Part shown: in pieces, positions 1 to 8,700 of the stretch
Layout of the letters: each line of letters opens with the position of its first letter
Position numbering within the stretch: position 1 is the first letter of the stretch
NCBI RefSeq assembly: GCF_900111765.1
Contig: NZ_FOIB01000001.1
Location: 1,116,001 to 1,180,000, forward strand
Length of the DNA stretch: 64,000 nucleotides
Reading direction: 5' to 3'
Source: Myxococcus fulvus
Lineage (GTDB): Bacteria > Myxococcota > Myxococcia > Myxococcales > Myxococcaceae
Notes under the pieces: generated by a model
What the model was told of the DNA's origin: nothing
What the model saw: only the letters and a program-made list of their open reading frames with translations
The model's database searches: none
Made by a program: the position numbers and the translations under genes

Positions 1-864
1 GTTGCGGATGCGCAGGGAGATGCCGGACTCGATGAGCGGAATCATCGTGCGCGGGTGCAGCATGCGCACGCCGACGGCGGCCAGCTCCAGGCCCTCGCCG
101 TGGGAGAGGTGCGGGACGGGGTAGGCGTCGCTCACCAGGTCCGGGTCCGCGGTGTGCAGTCCGAGCACGTCGGTCCACACGGTGACTTCGGTGGCGCCCA
201 GGCCCTGCGCGACGAGGGCGGCGGTGTAGTCGGAGCCGTTGCGGCCGAGCGTGGTGGTGCGGCCGTCGGGCGTCGACGCGATGAAGCCGGGGATGACGGG
301 CACGGTGGTGCCCCACTCGGCGCTGCTCGACTGGAGCCGCTCGCGAGTGCGGGGTACGTCCACGCGCGCGGTGCCGAAGGCGTCATCGGTGACGAGCAGG
401 TGCCGTGCGTCGCGGAAGCGGGCCTGGGTGCCGGAGGCCTCGAGCAGCTCGGCGAGGAGCGTGGCGGAGACCAGCTCGCCGAAGGAGAGCACCTTGTCCT
501 TGGACGCAGGGGAACACTCGCGGGTGAGCGAGAGTCCATGGAGGAGGCGTTGCAGGGGCGCGAGGAGTTGGTCGACGCGCGCGGCGAGCGTGGCGGACTG
601 CGCGGGGTGGAGCGCGGCGGCGTTCGTCTTGGCGAGGTGAGCGATGCGGCCCACGACGGTGAGAGCGCCTTCCAGCTCGCCACGGGTGGCGAGGTCCGCG
701 GCCTCGAGCAGCCAGTCGGTGGTGTCGCCCATGGCGGACACGACGACGGCGAGCGGGCCCGTGCGAGCGTGTTGTCCAATCAACTCGATGACCTGACGCA
801 GTCGGCGCGGGGAACCCACGGAGGAGCCGCCGAACTTCATCACCCGATAGGAATTGCTGCGCAT
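1..864 (-). CDS. thrA: Aspartokinase (probably bifunctional aspartokinase/homoserine dehydrogenase), 3' end outside window
   Basis: Phosphorylates L-aspartate, the first committed step to threonine, methionine and lysine, in the cytoplasm. The 288 visible residues form the amino-acid-kinase domain: a start-proximal KFGGSSVGS phosphate-binding motif (Lys10), the mid-domain LSFGE segment, a nucleotide-site GRNGSDYTA, and the LHPRTMIPL strand before the regulatory part. The LHGLSLTRE segment before LSFGE resembles ThrA-type bifunctional enzymes more than monofunctional LysC, so a homoserine dehydrogenase half beyond position 1 is inferred, not seen. The ATG at 864 is preceded by GAGG about seven bases away. 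The reading frame is open to the window edge. A possible small gene lies 130 bases upstream on the same strand. Confidence 0.85.
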   Translation of the reverse strand, partial: MRSNSYRVMKFGGSSVGSPRRLRQVIELIGQHARTGPLAVVVSAMGDTTDWLLEAADLATRGELEGALTVVGRIAHLAKTNAAALHPAQSATLAARVDQLLAPLQRLLHGLSLTRECSPASKDKVLSFGELVSATLLAELLEASGTQARFRDARHLLVTDDAFGTARVDVPRTRERLQSSSAEWGTTVPVIPGFIASTPDGRTTTLGRNGSDYTAALVAQGLGATEVTVWTDVLGLHTADPDLVSDAYPVPHLSHGEGLELAAVGVRMLHPRTMIPLIESGISLRIRN

Positions 865-1441
865 CTGCGAACCTCGAACGAGGGCCCAAAGGCCCTGAAG
901 ACATGGAGGCGCACGTCCGCGCCGCCGACGCACACGTCGAGCGAGCGCGGCGCTGGAGCGCCGACGAGAGGAAGGGGGAGGAGAGGTGAATCCCTAGCCG
1001 GCGTGCACCGGCCCGCGCATTCGCGCGAGCGTGCGCAGCAGGGCGTGGCGCATTCGGACGCTCTCGGGCGAGCGGAACGCGCGACGGACCTTCGCGGGGT
1101 ACAGGGGGGCGATGCGAGCGGTGGGAACCACGAGGTCCTCTCTCACCGAAGCGGAGGGACTGCCTCGCCTCGGACACTTGGTTTGCCCGGGGAGCACCTG
1201 CTCTCCGGACCGCATCGTTTGGACACCTTGGAGGTCCGTCTCCAGGTTGTCGGGCCACCGCCGAAGCGGTACCGCTCTTGATGCTGCATGCGAAATAAAC
1301 GGGATGCGGGGCCTTGTCAATCCCACGCAAGCCCGCATGGTTGTCCTGGCAAGACTTGGAAGTGAGGCTGCTGACTGCGCTTGCGGGTCTTCCCGAAAGC
1401 GTCGCGCCCCGCATCGGGTGAGCGATGCAGGGCGCGGAGGT
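865..1441. other. Intergenic region upstream of thrA, mostly without recognised genes
   Basis: A 577-base stretch between the aspartokinase start and the stop of the upstream lipoprotein gene. It holds one plausible short leftward reading frame (994-1215, listed separately). I looked for a Thr/Ile-rich attenuator peptide, a riboswitch-like fold or a T-run terminator and found none that I can defend. The part at 1216-1441 shows no coding bias in any frame and is likely promoter/leader or terminator space. Confidence 0.4.
994..1215 (-). CDS. Possible small protein of 73 residues, unknown function
   Basis: A short reading frame in the same direction as thrA. It begins ATG at 1215 with AAGGTG about eight bases upstream and ends TAG at 994. 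Codon third positions are mostly G/C, especially in the second half, which suits the genome. The product is very basic (many Arg) with no cysteine pattern, signal peptide or membrane segment, and I recognise no family. The arginine-rich composition could equally come from non-coding GC-rich DNA. It could be a leader gene for thrA, but nothing proves that. Confidence 0.33.
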   Translation of the reverse strand: MRSGEQVLPGQTKCPRRGSPSASVREDLVVPTARIAPLYPAKVRRAFRSPESVRMRHALLRTLARMRGPVHAG

Positions 1442-2269
1442 TCACGGCATGCACTGCCCCGGGTTGCTGAGGTCGGGGATGCAGGTCTCCGTGAACAGGC
1501 GCAGGTCGTGGAAGATGAGCTCCGAAATCGAGTTGTACGAGTTGACGACGTAGAGCTCGAAGGTGACCTGCATCCCGGGCTCCACCAGTGTCTCCACCTC
1601 GAACGCGCCGACGGGCGCGTGCTGCACGATGGGGAGGTCGCGCGAGGCGACCTGGATCCAATCCGGGAACGGCCCACCCCGCTGCTTGATGACGAGCCTC
1701 AAGGTGGTGGCGGTGCTGCATCCGCCCGCGGCGGCGCAGTAGTACTCATCGAGCGACACGAACGCCGTGCCGCGCACCACGGCGGGACGGATGTGGTCGA
1801 CGTAGGAGGTCAGCTTCGCCTGGAGGACGGGCGAGCCCGTGTAGCGGGACCAGCTCGCCGCCTCGTACGTGGCGTTCGCCAGGTCGCACTTCACCTTCTC
1901 CACGCGGTACAGGAAGTTGTCGAAGGTGCCCCAGTACAGCGACGCCGCCTTGACCTCGCGTGCTCCTCGCAGCGGGTCCGCCCGGACGTACGTCGCGGCA
2001 CTGTAGGGATGCAGCCAGTGGCTCCACGGCGTCTGTCCCGAGGGACACGCCGTCTGCTTGTCCCCATCGAGCCAGCAGAGCCAGTTGGACGTGCGTAGCG
2101 CGGGGTCACAAACGGGGAGCGTCACCTCCGTGCCGGTGAGCTCCGCCTCGCTCGTGCCCAGTGTGTCCGGAGCGCCCGCGGCTCCCCCGAGGCTTCCGTC
2201 ACCAGAGCCGCCACACGCCGTGGCACCCATCAGGGACAGAAGGGTCATGGTGCGAATGATTGGTGTCAC
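1442..2269 (-). CDS. Putative secreted lipoprotein, unknown function
   Basis: 275 residues. The chosen start is a GTG at 2269 because AAGGAAA stands seven bases upstream; a longer frame from 2362 lacks such a site. The N-terminus has a short basic/hydrophobic signal followed by ATAC-GGSGDG, which reads as a lipobox and a Gly/Ser linker, so export to an envelope membrane is likely. The mature part has scattered cysteines and a VPVGAFEVETLVEPG-like beta-rich stretch, but I recognise no catalytic motif or family. It is divergent from the metal-efflux operon starting at 2553, with about 280 bases between them. That intergenic space contains a palindromic operator positioned for the efflux operon, so joint regulation is possible but unproven. 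Confidence 0.7.
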   Translation of the reverse strand: MTPIIRTMTLLSLMGATACGGSGDGSLGGAAGAPDTLGTSEAELTGTEVTLPVCDPALRTSNWLCWLDGDKQTACPSGQTPWSHWLHPYSAATYVRADPLRGAREVKAASLYWGTFDNFLYRVEKVKCDLANATYEAASWSRYTGSPVLQAKLTSYVDHIRPAVVRGTAFVSLDEYYCAAAGGCSTATTLRLVIKQRGGPFPDWIQVASRDLPIVQHAPVGAFEVETLVEPGMQVTFELYVVNSYNSISELIFHDLRLFTETCIPDLSNPGQCMP

Positions 2270-2443
2270 ATTGTTTCCTTGGATGGATGAGGGCGTCGGC
2301 CGGATGCGGCCAGCGTTCCCTTGAATGCAGTACGAGCCGTGGCTCGCGGGCTGGCTGCTCACCCCGGTGATTTCCGGCGCGGCCCCTGGGCCGGACAGGC
2401 GGTGATGTGCGCCGTGGGGCCACAGGCCGTGGTCCGCTCGGGG

Positions 2444-2473
2444 CCATCACAGTGTGATGGATTCGGTCACACC
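2444..2473 (+). promoter_or_regulatory. Palindromic operator module (copy 1), upstream of the first RND metal-efflux operon
   Basis: Positions 2444-2460 form a perfect 8-1-8 palindrome containing CATCACA-G-TGTGATG. Four bases after the 15-base core comes CGGTCACACC (2464-2473). The same palindrome with the same spacing to CGGTTACACC lies upstream of the multicopper-oxidase operon (32720-32749), in the matching orientation relative to transcription. It sits 80-110 bases before the efflux gene start. A homodimeric regulator site shared by two metal operons is the simplest reading; the regulator is unknown. Confidence 0.7.
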
Positions 2474-2552
2474 TGTGGCCGTGGTGCTGGCTCGCAACCT
2501 GTTGGAATCGCTGTGGGTCGGCGTGGGTACGCGCCTTGCGTTGGGGCAGGGC

Positions 2553-3797
2553 ATGTCGCTCGTGTCCGTCGCCTTGTCGCTCGTGCTGGCCACCTCGCCC
2601 TCGGAGGCGTGGTCGCTGGAGCGCGTGGTGTCGGAGTCGCTGGCGCGCAGTCCGGAGGTCGCGGCGGCGCAGGCGGAGGAACAAGGTGCGGAAGGCGTAC
2701 GTGCGACAGACGGACGCTGGCCTCGCGCGAATCCCTCCGTCGAGCTGGCGCTGGTCACGGATGCGCTCACGGGAGACACGGGTGAGCAGCGCACGGAGCT
2801 CGTGTTGAGTCAGGCCTTGGAGGTCGCCGGACAGTCGGGGCTCCGGGTGGAGCGCGCGAGCGCGGCCCTGTCCGCTGCCCGTGCACGACGTCACGCCGTG
2901 ATGCTGAGTGCCTCGGCGGGCGCGGTGGAGTCAGCCGTGGAACTGGAGCGTCGTGAGGCGCGCGCGACGCTGGCGCGTGAGTCGCTCGAGCTGACGCGGG
3001 AGATGGAGGCGGCCACGGTGCGTCGCTTCGCCGCGGGCGATGTGTCGGAGCTGGACCGCAACGCCGCTGCATTGGAGCGCGCGCGTGCGGAGGCCCGTGC
3101 GGCGCAGGCGCTGGCGGAGGTGGTGGCGGCTCGGGCCGAGTTGAATCGTCGCCTGGGTCGCTCGATGGACTCGGCCTTGCGTGTCTCGCTCGTGGACACC
3201 GCGACACAGCCGCTGCCCTCGTCGCTGGAGGGGGAACCCCCGAGCCTGGTCGCGGCGCGCGCCGAGGTGGCCGCGTCGGGCTCGGAGGTGGACCTGCTGC
3301 GCCGGGAGCGCATCCCGAGTCCGACGGTGTCCCTCGGCTACGAGCGTGAGCGGCGGCCGGAGTCCCACGGCGCTTTCTCCGATGTGCACACCGAGCACCT
3401 GCTCATCGCGCGGCTCTCGGTGCCGCTGCCGCTGTGGGACCGGAACCAGCCGGAGCTCGCCGAGGCGCGGGCCCGACGCAAGGTGCGCGAGTCGGAGCAG
3501 GTGGCGCGGGAGCGGGATGTGTCCGCGGAACAATCCGTGGCGCGAGCGACGTTCGATGCGGCGCGCTCGGCGCATGAGGCCTTGATGGCGGTGCGGCCCT
3601 CGGTGGACCGGAACCTGGAGCTGGTGCGTCGCGCGTACGAGGCCGGAGAGCTGGGGCTCGATGCGCTGTTCCTCGCGAGGGACAGGGCGTTCGCGGCGGC
3701 GGCTGAAGGCGTGGACGCGGCGGCCGCGCTCGTCCGGGCCCGTGTGGCCCTGCTGCGCTCGGTGGGGCGGCTCCCGACGGGACAGGTGCCGGAATGA
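2553..3797 (+). CDS. TolC-family outer-membrane factor of a CzcCBA/CusCBA-type metal efflux system
   Basis: About 414 residues. It forms the outer-membrane channel of a tripartite heavy-metal exporter. Two outer-membrane-efflux repeats are visible as long Ala/Glu/Arg-rich coiled-coil segments (for example RAEARAAQALAEVVAARAEL) with the LSVPLPLWDRNQ beta-barrel strand typical of CzcC proteins. The start is uncertain: ATG at 2553 follows a GGGGCAGGG stretch and opens a hydrophobic signal ending near PSEA; GTG at 2523 would add an arginine to the signal. The frame is open as far as 2454, but that would place the start inside the operator. The next genes in the operon encode a small membrane protein, adaptor and pump. 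The exported metal cannot be read from this protein. Confidence 0.85.
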   Translation: MSLVSVALSLVLATSPSEAWSLERVVSESLARSPEVAAAQAEEQGAEGVRATDGRWPRANPSVELALVTDALTGDTGEQRTELVLSQALEVAGQSGLRVERASAALSAARARRHAVMLSASAGAVESAVELERREARATLARESLELTREMEAATVRRFAAGDVSELDRNAAALERARAEARAAQALAEVVAARAELNRRLGRSMDSALRVSLVDTATQPLPSSLEGEPPSLVAARAEVAASGSEVDLLRRERIPSPTVSLGYERERRPESHGAFSDVHTEHLLIARLSVPLPLWDRNQPELAEARARRKVRESEQVARERDVSAEQSVARATFDAARSAHEALMAVRPSVDRNLELVRRAYEAGELGLDALFLARDRAFAAAAEGVDAAAALVRARVALLRSVGRLPTGQVPE

Positions 3798-3832
3798 GCA
3801 CATGGCCGAAGCATGCGGTAGCGGACCCGCGA

Positions 3833-3957
3833 AGTGTCATGACTCCTTCGCTTCGCCCCGAGCGGGCCTTGGCCGTGCGGAAGAGCCGACACATGGGGTG
3901 GCGCACTCCCGTTCGTGAGGACACATCGCCCCGTCGCTCCGTGCACAGTGTCATGAC
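3833..3957 (+). promoter_or_regulatory. Two direct copies of AGTGTCATGAC in the gap before the small membrane protein gene
   Basis: The 11-mer occurs at 3833-3843 and 3947-3957, 114 bases apart, in the 182-base gap between the outer-membrane factor gene and the start at 3980. Its core GTCATGAC is an 8-base palindrome, and AGTGT-ATGA resembles the right half of the operator at 2444-2460. The second copy reads CACAGTGTCATGA, matching the operator core at eight consecutive bases. It could be an internal regulatory site for the downstream part of the operon, or chance. Confidence 0.35.
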
Positions 3958-3979
3958 GGCGACAGCGCGCCGAGGAGCC

Positions 3980-4549
3980 ATGCTTTTCAACGGGATGAAG
4001 GTCCGGCGAGTCTCCGTGGTGTGGATGTGCGCGCTCCTGGCGTTCCCCGCCCTGGCGCACGAGGGCGAGTCGCATGGTGGACCGGCCGTGTCCTCCGGGG
4101 CCCGTGATGCGCAGCATGTGCTCGCGGCGACGGGTGACGTGTTCGAGGTCGTACTCAAGCACCCCGAGCGCTCCGAGACGCCGAAGACCCTGGTCCGCAT
4201 CTGGGTCGCCGAGACGGAGACGAACGCCCCGGTGAGCGGCGCGCAGGTGGAACTCACGCTCACGGGCAGCACCGTGCAGAAGCTGTCTCCGCGGATGCTG
4301 TCGGCGGGGGCCTACGAAGCAGAGGCCCTGCTCGAACCCGAGACGGAGTGGGCCGCCGTGGTGACGGTGACCCGCGGCAACGACGTCGACGTACTGGCGC
4401 TCGGCACGGTGCACCTCGAGGAAGACCACGACACGTCGAGCGCCACCGGCGCCACGGGGAGCTGGCGTTGGGGCGCGGTGGGCGGCGCATCGCTGCTGGC
4501 GGTCGTCGGGGCGTGGTGGTCGGCCCGCCGCAAGAAGGTGCGGACATGA
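3980..4549 (+). CDS. Membrane-anchored periplasmic protein in the metal-efflux operon (YtkA/FixH-like beta domain suspected)
   Basis: 189 residues from the ATG at 3980, which has GAGGAG directly upstream; another ATG at 3995 is possible. The protein has a signal sequence ending in PALAHEGESHGG, so the mature N-terminus starts with a His/Glu-rich potential metal-binding tail. A central beta-rich domain with VRIWVAETETNAPVSGAQVEL resembles YtkA-like folds. A C-terminal membrane span (WGAVGGASLLAVVGAWW) is followed by a basic tail ARRKKVRT. The adaptor encoded next starts its mature part with an almost identical HTGESHAA. The stop codon overlaps the adaptor start (ATGA), which indicates co-translation. 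An accessory metal-sensing or delivery role is inference. Confidence 0.6.
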   Translation: MLFNGMKVRRVSVVWMCALLAFPALAHEGESHGGPAVSSGARDAQHVLAATGDVFEVVLKHPERSETPKTLVRIWVAETETNAPVSGAQVELTLTGSTVQKLSPRMLSAGAYEAEALLEPETEWAAVVTVTRGNDVDVLALGTVHLEEDHDTSSATGATGSWRWGAVGGASLLAVVGAWWSARRKKVRT

Positions 4550-5712
4550 GCTCGGTGATGCGGTCCACCTTCTCGCTGTTCCTCTGTCTCTCCCTGAGCG
4601 GCCCCGCCGCCCTGGCGCACACGGGCGAGTCCCACGCCGCCGCCCAGCCCGTCGTCACAGGCCCGTCCTTCTCCGTCCCGAAGGAGACCCAGTTCCTCCT
4701 GGAGGTCCGCACCCGACGCGCGGCGGTGCGCTCCGTGGAGTCCCGACTGGTGACGCCAGGGAAGGTGGTGCCTCGCACCGACCGCATCGCCCAGGTGTCC
4801 GCGCCCGTCGCGGGACGGGTGCTCGCGGCGAACGGCGCCGTGCCGCTCGTCGGTCAGCGCGTGAAGCGCGGCGAGGTGCTGGCGCTGGTGCAGCAGAGCC
4901 TCTCCACCTCCGAGTCCACCGGCCTGTCGACGAACCACTTCCAGGCGGAGGCCGAGGTCTCCCGCGCCCACGCCGCGCTGGAGCAGGCTCGACGGGACCT
5001 CACGCGCCTCGAGTCCCTCCAGGGCGTGGTGGCGGAGAAGGAGGTCCAACAGGCACGGCTCGCGGTGAGCACCGCCGAGCAGGAGTGGAGCCGCGCGAAG
5101 TCCGCGCGCGAGGTCCTCGCGGGCGCGCGCCAGGGGCAGGGCACCGCGCGCGTCTCACTGGTCGCCCCCATCGACGGCGTGCTCGTGGAGGCCCGAGCCT
5201 CCGTGGGTGAGCAGGTGGACCCGTCGCGCCCGCTCTTCACCGTGCTGGACGCCTCCATCGTCTGGGTGGAGGCACACGTCTACGAGGCCGAGGTCGCGCG
5301 GGCCGAGGGCACCACGGGCGCGCTCATCTCCACCGCGGCCTACCCGGGCCAGCACTTCGCCGCGAAGCCCTATCACGTGGGCCAGATGGTGGACGAGGCG
5401 ACGCGCAGCGTGCGCGTGCTCTTCGAGGTCGACAACCGCGAGGGCCGCCTGCGTCCCGGCATGTTCGTGGACGTGGCGCTCGGAGAGGGCGGACGCAAGG
5501 ACGAACTCGCCGTGCCGACGGACGCGGTGGTGGAGGACGAGGGACGCGCGTTCGTCTTCATCCACACCGGGCCGGAGACCTTCGAGCTGCGCCCCGTGGT
5601 GCTCGGCGGTACCGACGGCGCGTGGAGGGCGGTGCGCCAGGGCCTGAAGACAGGTGAGCGGGTGGTGGTCTCCGGCGTGGCGGCGCTGAGGCTGGCGCGA
5701 GGAGGCCGCTAG
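4546..5712 (+). CDS. RND efflux periplasmic adaptor subunit (CzcB/CusB-like, HlyD family)
   Basis: 388 residues. It links the inner-membrane pump to the outer-membrane channel. The ATG at 4546 overlaps the preceding stop by four bases and has AAGGTG upstream. Order: signal peptide ending in ALAHTGESH, lipoyl-type half (VSAPVAGRVLAANG), an alpha-hairpin about residues 125-200 (ALEQARRDLTRLESLQ), second lipoyl half (LVAPIDGVLVEA), beta-barrel (VEAHVYEAEVA), and a membrane-proximal domain near LRPGMFVDVALG. The N-terminal His motif is shared with the upstream small protein. The pump start overlaps this stop by one base. Confident in family, not in metal. Confidence 0.9.
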   Translation: MSSVMRSTFSLFLCLSLSGPAALAHTGESHAAAQPVVTGPSFSVPKETQFLLEVRTRRAAVRSVESRLVTPGKVVPRTDRIAQVSAPVAGRVLAANGAVPLVGQRVKRGEVLALVQQSLSTSESTGLSTNHFQAEAEVSRAHAALEQARRDLTRLESLQGVVAEKEVQQARLAVSTAEQEWSRAKSAREVLAGARQGQGTARVSLVAPIDGVLVEARASVGEQVDPSRPLFTVLDASIVWVEAHVYEAEVARAEGTTGALISTAAYPGQHFAAKPYHVGQMVDEATRSVRVLFEVDNREGRLRPGMFVDVALGEGGRKDELAVPTDAVVEDEGRAFVFIHTGPETFELRPVVLGGTDGAWRAVRQGLKTGERVVVSGVAALRLARGGR

Positions 5713-8700
5713 TGCTGGACCACGTCATCCTCTTCTCGCTGCGACACCGCCTGTTCGTCGTGCTCGCGGCGGTGGCGGTGCTGCTCTATGGCGGCTGGGC
5801 CGTCACGCGGCTCCCCGTGGACGTGTTCCCCGACCTCAACCGTCCCACCGTCACGGTGATGACCGAGGCGGGAGGCCTGTCCCCCGAGGAGGTGGAGACG
5901 CTCGTCACCACGCCCATCGAGACGTCGATGAACGGCGCGCCCGGAGTGCAGCGGGTGCGCTCGTCCTCCGGCGTGGGCCTGTCCATCGTCCACGTGGAGT
6001 TCGACTGGGGCACAGACATCTACCTGGACCGGCAGCTCGTCTCCGAGCGGCTCCAGGTGGCGCGTGAGCGCCTGCCGCGCGACGTGGCGCCCCACCTGAC
6101 GCCCGTGTCCTCCATCATGGGGGAGATCCTCCTGCTCGGCGTGCAGAGCGAGGAGGGGCGCACCTCACCGCTGGAGCTGCGCTCGCTGGCGGACTGGGTG
6201 CTGCGCCAGCGCCTGCTCACGATTCCCGGCATCGCCCAGGTGACGGTGCTCGGTGGCGGGGTGAAGCAGTTCCAGGTCCGCGTGGCGCCCGCGAAGCTTC
6301 TGGCCTTCGGCCTCACCTTCGAGGACGTGGAGCGCGCGGCGGGGCTGTCCCAGGGCAACACCACGGGCGGCTTCGTGGACAAGGGCGGGCGCGAGTACCT
6401 GGTCCGCAACCTCGCGCGCAGCGCCTCCGTGGAGGACCTGCGCTCCACCGTGGTCGCGATGCGCGACGGCGTGCCGGTGCGCCTCTCCCAGGTCGCCGAG
6501 GTGGACGTGGGGCCGGCGGTGAAGCGCGGTGATGGCGGCATGAACGGGCGCCCCGCGGTCATCCTCGCGGTGCAGAAGCAGCCCGGCGCGAGCACCCTCG
6601 CGCTGACGGAGCAGGTGGACCTCGCGGTGAAGGAGCTGCGCTCCACGCTGCCCGCGGACGTGCGCGTGGAGACGCTCTTCCGGCAGGCAGACTTCATCCA
6701 GGCCGCCATCGGCAACGTGGTGGAGGCGCTGCGGGACGGCGCGCTGCTCGTCGTGGTGGTGCTGTTCCTCTTCCTCGTCAACCTGCGCACCACGGCCATC
6801 ACCCTCACCGCGATTCCGCTCTCCTTCGTCATCACCGCGCTGGTGATGAAGGCGTTCGGCCTGTCCATCAACACCCTGACACTCGGAGGCCTCGCGGTGG
6901 CCGTGGGCGAGCTGGTGGATGACGCCATCGTCGACGTGGAGAACGTCTACCGGCGTCTGCGGGAGAACCGGACGAAGGAGCAGCCGGAGCCCGTGCTGCG
7001 GGTCATCTACCTCGCCTCCTCGGAGGTGCGCGGGTCCATCGTCTTCGCCACGCTCATCGTGGTGCTGGTCTTCCTGCCCCTGTTCGCGCTCGGTGGAATC
7101 GAGGGGCGTCTGTTCGCGCCGCTCGGCGTGGCCTACGTGGTGTCCATCCTCGCCTCGCTGCTCGTGTCTCTCACCGTGACGCCCGCGCTGTGCGCGTACC
7201 TGCTCCCCAAGGGGCGCTTGCTGGAGCACGGCGACGGCGCCGTGGTGCGATGGTTGAAGGCGCGGGCCCGGCATGTGCTCGACTTCTCGCTGGCCCATTC
7301 GAGCGCGGTGATGATGGGGGCGACGGTGCTGGTGCTCGGCGCGGTGGCGGTGGTGCCGTTGCTCGGGCGCTCCTTCCTGCCGCCGTTCAACGAGGGCACC
7401 GCCACGGTCAATGTGCTGGCGCCCCCGGGCACGTCGCTGGAGGAGTCCAACCGCTTCGGACTCCTGGCCGAGCGGCTCATCGCCTCCGTGCCCGAGGTGA
7501 AGACGGTGGGTCGCCGCACCGGCCGCGCCGAGCAGGACGAGCACGCGGAGGGCGTGCACTACTCGGAGCTGGATGTGGACTTCAAGGAGGGCGGGCGTCC
7601 TCGCGACGTGGTGCTCGCGGACCTGCGCGAGCGGCTGTCCGTGCTGCCCGGCCTGTCCGTGTCCGTGGGACAGCCCATCTCGCATCGACTGGACCACCTG
7701 CTGTCCGGCATCCGCGCGCAGGTGGCGGTGAAGCTCTTCGGGCAGGACCTGGAGGCGCTGCGAGGCAAGGCGGAGGAGGTGCGCGCCGTCATGGCCCAGG
7801 TGCCTGGCGTGGTGGACCTCCAGGTGGAGCAGCAGACGCTGATTCCCCAGCTCCAGGTGCGCCTGAAGCGCGAGGAGGCGGCGCGGTTGGGCGTCCAGCC
7901 GGGCGCGATGGCGGAGCAGCTCGAGAAGGCCTTCAACGGCGTGGTGGTGGGGCAGGTGCTGGAGGGCCAGCGGACCTTCGACGTGCTGGTGCGCTACGAG
8001 GAGCGCGCGCGGGTGGACGCGGAGGCCTTCCGTCGGGCCCTGGTGGACACGCCGTCGGGCGCACGGGTGCCGGTGGCCGCGGTGGCCGAGGTGGTGGAGT
8101 CGCGCGGCCCCAACGTCATCCACCATGACCACCTCCAGCGGCGCGTGGTGGTGATGGCCAACGTGGCCGGAAGGGACCTGGGCAGCGCGGTGGAGGAGGT
8201 CCGCGAGCGCGTGGCCGCGAGCGTGGTGCTGCCGACGGGGACGTTCCTCTCGTACGAGGGACAGTTCGAGAGCCAGCAATCCGCGACGCGGCTCATCGCG
8301 CTGCTGTCGCTCGTGTCGCTCGTGGGCATGTTCCTGGTGTTGTACGCGCACTTCCGCTCGGCGCGGCTGGTGGCACAGGTGATGCTCAACATCCCGCTCG
8401 CGCTGGTGGGCAGCGTGACGGCGGTGGTGCTCACCGGGCAGCCGCTGTCGGTGGCGACGCTCGTGGGCTTCGTCACGCTGTGTGGCATCGCGAGCCGGAA
8501 CACCATCATGCTCATCTCGCACTACCTCCACCTGGTGGAGCACGAGGGCGCGGTGTTCGGGCGGGAGATGGTGGTGCGTGGCTCGTTGGAGCGACTGGTG
8601 CCCGTGCTGATGACGGCGCTCACGGCGGGGCTGGCGCTGGTGCCGCTGGCGCTCGCCTCGGGGGCTCCCGGTAAGGAGATTCTGCACCCGGTGGCCACCG

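Noticed and set aside
1031..2098. Rightward frame spanning the 5' region of the window
   Set aside because: It crosses the lipoprotein gene and the intergenic DNA with no ribosome site and a random-like product.
3233..3400. A metal assignment for the two RND systems as Cus (copper) or Czc (cobalt/zinc/cadmium)
   Set aside because: The membrane-helix motifs do not clearly match either class, so I left the substrate open.
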